From Alistipes sp. (GTDB lineage: Bacteria > Bacteroidota > Bacteroidia > Bacteroidales > Rikenellaceae): a DNA stretch of 41,245 nucleotides. The stretch spans positions 1 through 41,245 of the forward strand of contig JAIDUZ010000086.1 in assembly GCA_029059935.1 (NCBI GenBank), given 5' to 3'. The position numbers were made by a program, and so were the translations under genes. The number at the start of each line of letters is the position of its first letter. Position 1 is the stretch's first letter. The notes under the pieces were generated by a model. The model had not been told where the DNA came from and ran no database searches. It saw only the letters and a program-made list of their open reading frames with translations. Shown here piece after piece: positions 8,137 through 15,225 of this stretch.

Positions 8137-8164
8137 ACAGGGGCGGCCTTAAGGCCGCCCCTGT
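8137..8164. terminator. Bidirectional terminator, aminotransferase/RT
   Basis: Twelve-bp stem ACAGGGGCGGCC/GGCCGCCCCTGT with a TTAA loop lies between two convergent stop codons. T-tracts on both sides are short, so efficiency is uncertain. Confidence 0.7.
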
Positions 8165-8167
8165 TGT

Positions 8168-9361
8168 TCACAGCGTCTCCTTTTTGGCTTCTTCCTTCGT
8201 CTTCTTGAAGGGAACAAACTTCCGGTAATAGGGCGTAAAGTAGCCTTTTTCAAGCAGCCATTGGTTGCGTTCGACCAGCTTGCGGGTGAAGTTCTGACAG
8301 TTCAGATGCCGCATGTAGCCCAGGTAGGAGTTGACCGTGGCCACCATCTGTTGCGTGGGACGGTATTCGGCGCTCTGCATCTGGCGGTTGATGCGGCGTT
8401 TGGTCTTGTTCACAAGATAGCGGCGATAGGGCTTTATGTTGGCTCCCAGGAAGTTGACTCCTTTGGTCACTTCTTGCAGATAGATCTTGTCCGGATGCAG
8501 CATCAGCCCCAGTTCGTCTTTCAGGAAGTTGCGGATGATGGGGACCAGCTGCATCAGTTTGGCTTTGTCGGTGCCGACAATGTAGAAGTCGTCGACATAG
8601 CGGCCGTAATGTTTCATCCGCAGGGTCCGTTTGATAAAATCGTCAAGTTTCGAAAGGTAGACGTTGCTGAAAAGCTGCGACGTCAGATTGCCGATGGGCA
8701 GTCCGCAGCCGTCGGGCGTGTGGAACAGGCTCTTCGAGCGGGGCAGGCCGATCCATTGGCGTTGCGTGCCGCGCACTTCGCAGTTTTCGGTCGGGTCGTT
8801 GAAGACGATTTCACGGGTAAGATAGCGGACCAGGTCGTAGTCGAGATGTTCTTCCCACGTCTTGCCGTCGATAGCCCGGCGCTTGGCGAAGCGGTCGAGT
8901 TTCTGCGAGATGATGTCGAACAGTATCTGCCGGTTGATGTTCATGAAATAGCCTTGGATGTCGAGTTTCAGCAGATAGCATTTCCATTGGAAGTTGTTCG
9001 AGCACGAGCGGATGTGGTGTTCCAGACGCGCTATGCCGAAATGGGTGCCCATGCCTTTGCGGCACGAGTAGCTGTCGGTGATGAAGGTGCGTTCGAAAAG
9101 CGGCCCCACATAGTTGCACAGCAGGTGATGTACCACTCGGTCGCGGAAATCGGCAGCGAAAATCTCGCGTTTGACCGGCACGTTGGTCATGAAGCATATG
9201 CTGCGGCCCACCTTGTAGCGGCGTTCGTCGATTTCGTGGTAGAGTTCGATCAGATTGGCTTCGAGGTCCATCTCGAAGCGCAGTTGGCTGAGGGTGTTCC
9301 GTTTGTTTTCGCGGGCATCGTAGTAGGCCCGGAAAACATCCGTCAATAGTTTTTCATTCAT
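8168..9361 (-). CDS. DGR-type reverse transcriptase
   Basis: 397 residues. Motifs in order: KRRIF-type palm entry region (about 60-75), LLKLDIQGYF with catalytic Asp134, GLPIGNLTSQL (220-230), YVDD (255-258) and GVNFLGANI (301-309), then a basic thumb. The SQ ending of the GNLTSQ motif, where group II intron and retron enzymes usually have SP, is typical of diversity-generating retroelements, as is the lack of maturase or endonuclease domains. An insertion of about 40 residues between motifs 3 and 4 (TENCEVRGTQ...) recalls Bacteroidales members. It stands at the 3' end of an Avd-cassettes-RT unit. The expected role is to copy a cassette or template RNA into cDNA used to rewrite the adhesin end. 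A -7 box at 9818 could serve it apart from the long operon transcript. Confidence 0.93.
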   Translation of the reverse strand: MNEKLLTDVFRAYYDARENKRNTLSQLRFEMDLEANLIELYHEIDERRYKVGRSICFMTNVPVKREIFAADFRDRVVHHLLCNYVGPLFERTFITDSYSCRKGMGTHFGIARLEHHIRSCSNNFQWKCYLLKLDIQGYFMNINRQILFDIISQKLDRFAKRRAIDGKTWEEHLDYDLVRYLTREIVFNDPTENCEVRGTQRQWIGLPRSKSLFHTPDGCGLPIGNLTSQLFSNVYLSKLDDFIKRTLRMKHYGRYVDDFYIVGTDKAKLMQLVPIIRNFLKDELGLMLHPDKIYLQEVTKGVNFLGANIKPYRRYLVNKTKRRINRQMQSAEYRPTQQMVATVNSYLGYMRHLNCQNFTRKLVERNQWLLEKGYFTPYYRKFVPFKKTKEEAKKETL

Positions 9362-9404
9362 AGGGGTATCGGTATTAGTAAGTTAAAACGGCTCTGCATA
9401 GATG

Positions 9405-9775
9405 CTTGGACGCAGCGCACGGAAAGAGCCGAAGCACGCGTGGCGTTGTTCAGCGGGTTCACGTTGCCCGCGGTGAAGTTCAGGTTGCCGGAGCGATGGG
9501 CGTAGGTGCCATCGGCAGCATAGGACGACGAAGAGCGGTAGTTGCCCTCCGTGCCGACGCTCGTCAAGGCTCCCGCCCCGGCGCTGCGGTAGCCCGCAGC
9601 AGGGATGAAGTACAATCGCTGGATTGAATGTGCCGAAGAGATTTTTCGGTGTCGCCCCGGCACAGACTGGAGTAAAGAACTGGCTTCGCCGTCGGGAAGC
9701 ATCGGCCCGGCCAGTGGATTGCTGAATCTATTCTATGACCACGCTGATGCGAACCGTAATCCGCATCATTCCGGG
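9405..9775 (-). repeat. Cassette 1 (S1 9613-9775, U1 9405-9603)
   Basis: P1 arms GATGCGGAT/GTTCGCATC, loop TACG, fully paired, the most divergent P1 sequence of the array. U1 reads GYRSAGAGALTSVG and ends NATRASALSVRCVQ. This is the only cassette with a promoter-like box in front of S, and it is next to the RT start (44 nt). U1 carries few adenines at variable codons, which argues against its being a template repeat. Confidence 0.85.
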
Positions 9776-9817
9776 CCCGGGAGCCGTTTTTCGCCGAAAA
9801 GATATTCCATTCGGTTT

Positions 9818-9825
9818 CAAATATA
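9818..9825 (-). promoter_or_regulatory. Possible promoter ahead of cassette 1 and RT
   Basis: Minus-strand TATATTTG is an exact -7 match in the U2-S1 linker. The -33 region is only T-rich. Transcription from here would give an RNA made of S1, U1 and the RT message. No other cassette linker has this box. Confidence 0.5.
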
Positions 9826-9857
9826 GTCAAAAAAGATTACAAAAACAGCGGCAGATG

Positions 9858-10215
9858 CTGGACGCAGCGCACGGGGAATCCGTTGGCCCGGTTGTTTCCG
9901 TTCAGCGGCGTCACTTCGCTGGCAAGAAAGCGCAGATTGCCCGCATTGTTGTTGCCCGATGCGTAGGACGACGAGGACCAGGCGTAGCCGTACGTGCCGA
10001 CGACATTCAAGGCTCCCGTCTCGCGGTTGCGGTTGCCCGCAGCGAAACGTGAGCGGCAATCGCTGGATTGAATGTGCCGGAGAGACCTCGGTGTCGCCCC
10101 GGCACAGACTGGGGTGAACAACTGGCTCCGCCGTCGGGAAGCTCCGGCACAGCCAGTGGATTGCTGAATCTGCCCGGCCGCTCTGACCGAGGCCTTGACC
10201 TCCGCCACTCCGGGC
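9858..10215 (-). repeat. Cassette 2 (S2 10057-10215, U2 9858-10044)
   Basis: P1 arms GGCGGAGGT/GCCTCGGTC with one G-G mismatch, loop CAAG. P3 is clear: TGTGCCGG pairs with CCGGCACA. U2 reads GNRNRETGALNVVG, the only unit with Asn in place of the Tyr of GYR, and ends NNRANGFPVRCVQ. Confidence 0.85.
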
Positions 10216-10259
10216 CGGAATACGCTGTTGTGATGGATAAAAAACGGCCCCCGCAGATG

Positions 10260-10620
10260 CTTGGACGCAGCGCACGGAAAGAGCCGAAGCGCGATTCGCG
10301 TTGTTCAGCGGGTTCACGTTGCTCGCGTTGAAGTTCAAGTAGCCCGAATTGTAACTGCCCGACGCATAGGACGACGAAGCATGGCAGAGGCCCCACACGC
10401 CGACGTTCGCCAAGGCTCCCGACGACTCGTGGCGGTAGCCCGCAGCAGGCATCGGGAACAATCGCTGGAATGAATGCACAGAAGGAGCAGACGCAGGCCC
10501 AACTCCGGAGCAGACTGGGTTGAACAACTGATGCCCTGATCGGATCGAACAAGGCCGTCAGCGGATTGTTGAATCTACCGACCGCTCTGACAAAAGCCGT
10601 GGCCTTCGTCACTCCGGGTC
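10260..10620 (-). repeat. Cassette 3 (S3 10459-10620, U3 10260-10449)
   Basis: P1 arms GACGAAGGC/GCTTTTGTC, loop CACG, fully paired. U3 reads GYRHESSGALANVG, sharing the HESSGAL block with U7, and ends NANRASALSVRCVQ like U1. The mix suggests recombination between units. Confidence 0.85.
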
Positions 10621-10692
10621 GACGGGGCGTTTTTTATCAGTGTGAATTCGCACTGCGGATGCGGAGCCATCGGAAACGGGTTCGCGCAGATG

Positions 10693-11042
10693 CTGGACGC
10701 AGCGCACGGAGAAACCGTTGGCCCGGTTGTCGTTATTCATGGGGTTCAGACGACTTGCGTCGCAGAAGAAACTGCCCGCGTTGATGTTGCCTGACTCGTA
10801 GGACGACGAAGACCACCAGTGCCCGTTCGCGCCGACGTTCGCCAAGGCTCCCGTCGAGTTGACGCGATAGCCCGTAGCAGACTAAATTGCAATCGCTGGA
10901 TTGAATGCCGCCGGAGAGATCTTCGGTGTCGCCCCGGCACAGACTGGGGTGAATAGCTGAGCGCTCCGTTCCGAAGGGGGTCAGCGGATTGCTGAATCTG
11001 CGACCTCACTGGCCGAGGCCTTGACCTCCGCCACTCCGGGTC
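10693..11042 (-). repeat. Cassette 4 (S4 10890-11042, U4 10693-10880)
   Basis: P1 arms GGCGGAGGT/GCCTCGGCC with one G-G mismatch, loop CAAG. U4 reads GYRVNSTGALANVG and has a distinct middle, GSFFCDASRLNPMNN, with an added Cys. Confidence 0.85.
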
Positions 11043-11109
11043 GAGGAATCCGTTTCCGACAGCCGCATCTTCCGGTCGCCGAAACAATAGAAACAGCTCC
11101 GCGCAGATG

Positions 11110-11460
11110 CTGTGGACGCAGCGCACGGAAAGGGCGTTCGCCCGGTTCGCATTGTTCAGAGGTTTCACTTCGCCCGAGCCATAAGCCAGATGGCTCGCGT
11201 TGATATTGCCCGAAAGCAGAGGCGACGAAGAGTAGTAGGCGCCCCACGTGCCGACGTTCACCATGGCTCCCGTCGTGTTGTTGCGGTAGCCCGTAGCAAG
11301 CACCCGAAACAATCGCTGGAATGAATGCCGCCGAAGAGACTTTCGGTGTCGCTCCGGCGCAGACTGGGATGCAAAGCTGGCAACGGCACGGGCGGTCGCC
11401 AGCGGATTGCGGAATCTGCGACCGCTCTGGCCGAAGCCGTAGCCCCGGCCACTCCGGGTC
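11110..11460 (-). repeat. Cassette 5 (S5 11310-11460, U5 11110-11302)
   Basis: P1 arms GGCCGGGGC/GCTTCGGCC, loop TACG, fully paired. P2 arms CTGGCGAC/GTTGCCAG. U5 reads GYRNNTTGAMVNVG, with the pair of AAC codons at the first two variable positions that a DGR template would have. The rest is diverged (SHLAYGSGEVKPL). It ends VRCVHS, not VRCVQ, from a base change next to the junction. Confidence 0.85.
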
Positions 11461-11534
11461 GACGGAGTTGTTTCTATCGTGTCCGGTTTGTCCGGGCGGT
11501 CGAAAAAAAGGATAAAAAACAGCCTTCGCAGATG

Positions 11535-11891
11535 CTTGGACGCAGCGCACGGGAAAACCGTTCGCCCGGTTGTTGTTGTTCAGCGGGTTCACCACAGTGG
11601 CATTGAAGCCCAGGTTGCCCGCGTTGATGTTGCCGGAGGCGTAGGACGACGAGGACCAGGCGTAGCCGCTCGTGCCGACACCGCCCAAGGCTCCCGTACC
11701 CGTACGGTCGCGGTAGCCCGCAGTGAAAAGTGAGCCGCAATCGCTGGATTGAATGCGCCGAAGGGGTTGGGGCGGGCCGCCCCGGCGCAGACTGGGATGC
11801 ACAGCTGACCATGCCTTCGGAGCATCGTCAGCGGATTGCTGAATCTACTCGACCTCACTGGCAAAAGCCGTGACCCCTGCCACTCCGGGTC
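11535..11891 (-). repeat. Cassette 6 (S6 11738-11891, U6 11535-11726)
   Basis: P1 arms GGCAGGGGT/GCTTTTGCC, loop CACG, fully paired. P2 has arms CTGACGATGC/GCATGGTCAG with one mismatch. U6 carries one extra codon in the first loop (GYRDRTGTGAL) and ends NNNNRANGFPVRCVQ. Confidence 0.85.
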
Positions 11892-11951
11892 GGAAAAAGG
11901 CTGTTTTTTATCGGTTCCGGCCGGCGGCCGAGCGAAGACGGCCCGCAGATG

Positions 11952-12300
11952 CTTGGACGCAGCGCACGGGAAAAGCGAGCGAACGGTACCACCCGAACAT
12001 CGGAGTCACGCAGTCCGCGAGAAAGCGCAGGTAGTCCGAGCGACGGTCGCCGGCCAGGAGAGGCGACGAAGACCAGCTGTCACCCTCGTCGCCGACGCCG
12101 AGCAAGGCTCCCGACGACTCGTGGCGGTAGCCCGCAGCAGGGGTTCGGCAATCGCTGGACTGGATATGCCGGAGGGAGCGTTCGCATCGGCCCCGGCACA
12201 AACTGGGATGAATAGCTGGCAACGGCACGGGCGGTCGCCAGCGGATTGCGGAATCTGCATTGCCGCACTGGCGCGCACCGTAGCACGCACCACTCCGGGC
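11952..12300 (-). repeat. Cassette 7 (S7 12149-12300, U7 11952-12142)
   Basis: P1 arms GGTGCGTGC/GTGCGCGCC, loop TACG, fully paired with four pairs differing from S5. The last hairpin has CAGTC in place of CAATC, still paired by a G-T. U7 reads GYRHESSGALLGVG and ends FGWYRSLAFPVRCVQ, sharing GWYRS with U8. Confidence 0.85.
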
Positions 12301-12364
12301 AAAGCCGTTCATTCGTTCGGAGCGCCTGCCGTCTGAGGGACCGGTCGGAAACAGCTTGCAGATG

Positions 12365-12710
12365 CTGGACGCAGCGCACGGAGTAGGCATTCGAACGATA
12401 CCATCCATTCAGCGGGTTCACGTTGCCCGCAGTGAAGTTCAGGTTGATCACGTTGACACTGCCGGTCGCATAGGTCGACGACGACCGGTAGTTGCCTTCT
12501 GTGCCGATGCCGCCCAAAGCTCCCGTCTCACGGTTGCGGTAACCCGCAGCAGGGGGTTCATGACAATCGCTGGATTGAATGCGCCGGAGGAGTTTCGCAG
12601 CTCCGGCACAGACTGGGATACAAAGCTGGCAACGGCACGGAGGGTCGCCAGCGGATTGCGGAATCTGCGACCGCACTGACAGAAGCCGTAGCCTCCGCCA
12701 TTCCGGGTCC
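12365..12710 (-). repeat. Cassette 8 (S8 12564-12710, U8 12365-12553)
   Basis: P1 arms GGCGGAGGC/GCTTCTGTC, loop TACG, fully paired. P3 GCCGGAG/CTCCGGC. U8 reads GYRNRETGALGGIG, sharing NRETGAL with U2, and ends NGWYRSNAYSVRCVQ. Its second copy (8') is the first cassette after the adhesin gene. Confidence 0.85.
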
Positions 12711-12763
12711 GAAAGCTGTTTCGGCCGAAATCCCCGAACCCGAAAGCGGCCGCCCCGCAGATG

Positions 12764-13101
12764 CTTGGACGCAGCGCACGGAAAGACCGTTCGCCCGGTT
12801 CGTGTTGTTCAGCGGGTTCACGTTGCCCGCGTTGAAGTTCAGGAAGCCCGCGTTGATGTTGCCGGAGGCGTAGGACGACGAGGCCCAGACGTCGCCCTCG
12901 CCGCCGACGTTCGTCAAGACTCCCGACTCACGGTGGCGGTAGCCCGTAGCCATTGATCGGCAATCGCTGGATTGAATGCGCCGGAAAGCCTTCGGGGCGC
13001 CCCGGTACAAGCTGGGATGTAAAGCTGGCGGCAGAATCGCCGTCAGCGGATTGCGGAATCTGCAATCGCACTGACCGGAGCCGTGGCCCCGGCCACTCCG
13101 G
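12764..13101 (-). repeat. Cassette 9 (S9 12961-13101, U9 12764-12950)
   Basis: P1 arms GGCCGGGGC/GCTCCGGTC, loop CACG, fully paired. U9 from 12764 to 12909 is identical to the expressed adhesin end at 20421-20566. Beyond 12909 the two differ. U9 therefore looks like the source of most of the currently expressed variable region. Confidence 0.87.
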
Positions 13102-13169
13102 ATTCGGGCAGGTCGTCTCTGTTCGGGTAATCGGACCGACTTCACGGTAGAAAGCAGCTCGCACAGATG

Positions 13170-13518
13170 CTGGACGCAGCGCACGGAGAACCCGTTCGCC
13201 CGAATCGGGTTGCCGAAAGAGTTCACGGTGCCTGCAATAAAGTAGACGGAGCTCGCATAAGCACTGCCGGCGGCATGAGAGGAGGAGCCCCAGTACTCGC
13301 CGTTCGTGCCGGCGCCGCCCAAGGCTCCCGTCGTGTTGCTGCGGTAGCCCGCGGGACCCGTTATGTGGCAATCGCTGGATTGAATGTGCCGGAAAGCTTT
13401 CGGGGCGTCCCGGTACAAGCTGGGATGCAAAGCTGGCAGCAGCCCGGGGGCGGCCGTCAGCGGATTGCGGAATCTGCGACCGCTCTGACGGAAGCCGTAG
13501 CCTCCGCCACTCCGGGTC
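13170..13518 (-). repeat. Cassette 10 (S10 13369-13518, U10 13170-13355)
   Basis: P1 arms GGCGGAGGC/GCTTCCGTC, loop TACG, fully paired. U10 is one of the most diverged U parts: GYRSNTTGALGGAG, then YFIAGTVNSFGNPIRANG, keeping VRCVQ. From here to cassette 13 there is no second copy. Confidence 0.85.
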
Positions 13519-13570
13519 GGAGAGCTGTTTTCGGACCGGCAGGAAAAGGCCCGTAAAACGGTCGTAGATG

Positions 13571-13918
13571 CTGGACGCAGCGCACGGGAAAACCGTTGGC
13601 ACGGTTGTTATAGTCCAGCGGGTTCACCCACGTCGCGTTGAAGTTCAGGTTGCCTGCACGGTTGGCGTAGGTGCCGGCGGCAGCGTAGGACGACGAGGAC
13701 CAGGCGTAGCCGTTCGTGCCGACGTTCGCCAAGGCTGCCGACGACGCGCTGCGGTAGCCCGTAGCCGATAGGCAGCAATCGCTGGAATGAATGTTTCGGG
13801 GAAACAGGGGTCGCCCCGACTCAGACTGGGATGAAGAGCTGACGGCGGAACCATCGTCAGCGGATTGCGGAATCTACTTGCCTCGCTGATGCGCGCCATG
13901 ACCCGCACCACTCCGGGC
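13571..13918 (-). repeat. Cassette 11 (S11 13776-13918, U11 13571-13766)
   Basis: P1 arms GGTGCGGGT/GCGCGCATC with one G-G mismatch, loop CATG. P2 arms CTGACG/CGTCAG. U11 has a longer middle loop (AAAGTYANRAGN) like U1 and shares NATWVNPL with U12. Confidence 0.85.
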
Positions 13919-13975
13919 AGCAGCCGTTTTTCGGGTCGTATCCGGTCCGGATAAAAGGCAGCCCCCGCGTAGATG

Positions 13976-14323
13976 CTGGACGCAGCGCACGGGAAAACCG
14001 TAGGACCGGTTGTTGTTGTTCAGCGGGTTCACCCACGTCGCGTTGAAGTTCAGGTTGCCCGCGTTGATACTTGTGGAAGAGTTCGGCGACGACGACCAGG
14101 CGTACCCGTTCGCGCCGACGCTCGTCAAGGCTCCGCCGTCACGGTGGCGGTAGCCCGTAGCATACAAAAGCAATCGCTGGATTGATCGTTCTGAGGGAGC
14201 GCATCGCAACCTCGGCATAAGCTGGGATGAAAAACTGGCGGCAGACCGTCCGGCATGCCGACAGCGGATTGCTGAATCTACACAACCGCGCTGGCAGGAG
14301 CCGTGGCCCCGGCCACTCCGGGT
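13976..14323 (-). repeat. Cassette 12 (S12 14171-14323, U12 13976-14162)
   Basis: P1 arms GGCCGGGGC/GCTCCTGCC with one C-T mismatch, loop CACG. The first part of U12 (GYRHRDGGALTSVG) matches the first part of the expressed adhesin end apart from an A-to-T that turns His into Leu. U12 is the best candidate source for that part. Confidence 0.85.
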
Positions 14324-14404
14324 CGAGGAGAGCTGTTTTTATCGTAAAAAATGCTCAATGTGTCAAAGAGCCTCGGATAAAAAACAGTCGTTCCGGCGTA
14401 GATG

Positions 14405-14790
14405 CTGGACGCAGCGCACGGCGAAACCGTGGGCCCGGCCCGCCCAATTCAGCGGGTCCGCGTTACCCGCAGGGAAGTACAGGAAGCCCGCACAGTGTAC
14501 GTGGGTGCCGTCCGTCGCGTAGGGCGACGACGACCACACGTAGCCGTTCGCGCCGACGTTGAGCAAAGCTCCGTCGTCACGGTAGCGGTAGCCCGCAGCC
14601 TCGTATAGGATAGCAATCGCTGGAATGAATGCGCCGAAGAGCCCCGCAGGACACTTCGGGCAGACTGGGATGTAGAACTGACGGCGGCGCAGGAACGAGG
14701 GATGAATCGGCCCCGCAGCCCGGCATCAGCGGATTGCTGAATCTCGCTCCACCGCACCGGCACGAACCGTGGCCCGCACCGTTCCGGGTC
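14405..14790 (-). repeat. Cassette 13 (S13 14614-14790, U13 14405-14600)
   Basis: First unit after avd; S13 begins about 20 nt after the avd stop. P1 arms GGTGCGGGC/GTTCGTGCC, loop CACG, fully paired. S13 has the longest P2 region. U13 reads GYRYRDDGALLNVG with a long loop ATDGTHVHCAG and ends WAGRAHGFAVRCVQ, the most diverged unit. Confidence 0.85.
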
Positions 14791-14811
14791 GGAAGCAGCT
14801 GTTTTCTATCG

Positions 14812-15225
14812 TCATTGTTCGAGTCCTTCGGCCGCAGGTTCGAGTTCGGGCTCGGCATCCGGCGTGCGGGACTTGGTCTTGTCTTTCTGCGTATATTTCT
14901 GCCATGCGCTCAGCTGACGGGATATGGTCTCCAGGTTGTCGCAGAGCATGGCATATTGCTTGGTCGAGAGTTGCTGGGTGTCGTGGAGCAGGCGCACCAG
15001 CAGCTTCACGGGCACCAGTTGTTCGCGCGCCTGTTCGATGAGGGGTCCCTTTTCGGCGGTCAGATTGGCGCGGTAGATACTGATGCAGAGCCCCAGTATC
15101 TCTTTCTTGAGCGACTCGCCGAGCGTGTAGCGGCTCTCGCGTCGCATGTTGACAGAGAATTTCACCACCTGCAGCAGCAGGTCGTACGTAGCCTTGAAAA
15201 CCGGCAGGTTGTCATAAATAGCCAT
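14812..15225 (-). CDS. avd: Avd-like DGR accessory protein (four-helix bundle)
   Basis: 137 residues predicted almost wholly helical: MAIYDNLPVFKATYDLLLQ, FSVNMRRESRYTLGESLKKEI, a helix about residues 60-85 (LIEQAREQLVPVKLLVRLLHD) and LCDNLETISRQLSAWQKY, then a Glu/Pro-rich tail. This pattern fits the bAvd/four-helix-bundle family. In the Bordetella phage DGR, Avd forms a pentameric basic barrel that binds RT and the template RNA. The start overlaps the end of the MutS-like gene by 14 nt, suggesting coupled translation. The gene is followed directly by the cassette array and then the RT, as avd-template-RT is in known DGRs. Confidence 0.82.
   Translation of the reverse strand: MAIYDNLPVFKATYDLLLQVVKFSVNMRRESRYTLGESLKKEILGLCISIYRANLTAEKGPLIEQAREQLVPVKLLVRLLHDTQQLSTKQYAMLCDNLETISRQLSAWQKYTQKDKTKSRTPDAEPELEPAAEGLEQ

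Larger units (their letters stand above)
9362..14811 (-). repeat. Array 1: thirteen S-U cassettes between avd and RT
   Basis: Thirteen tandem units of 400-444 bp lie head to tail, all in the minus orientation. Each unit is an S part of 140-180 nt (CCCGGAGT, hairpin P1, GATTCNGCAATCC, hairpin P2, CCAGTCTG, hairpin P3, CAATCCAGCGATTG) followed by a U part of about 190 nt. U encodes a version of the adhesin C-terminus, from GYR to VRCVQ. Linkers of about 40-100 nt separate U from the next S. U is open in the adhesin frame in all thirteen, but the frame crossing into S varies and start codons are missing, so these are silent donors and not genes. The array lies where DGRs keep the template repeat, between avd and RT. 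No unit is an exact low-variation template. Confidence 0.9.

Noticed and set aside
8168..9361. Retron or group II intron RT
   Set aside because: The SQ motif, lack of maturase or endonuclease domains, and the Avd-like and MutS-like neighbours favour the DGR class. No msr/msd or intron domain V was seen.
9405..9603. U1 as the DGR template repeat
   Set aside because: It is next to the RT but has few adenines at variable codons and differs from other units at non-A bases.
9362..14811. Integron-type cassette array
   Set aside because: No tyrosine integrase is present, the cassettes carry no start codons, and S elements lack paired attC core sites with GTT triplets.
9362..14811. Tandem series of translated small adhesin genes
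   Set aside because: The U frames have no start or signal sequence, and frames through S differ from unit to unit. Plus-strand frames such as those beginning MDAAHGK are shadows of the U segments.
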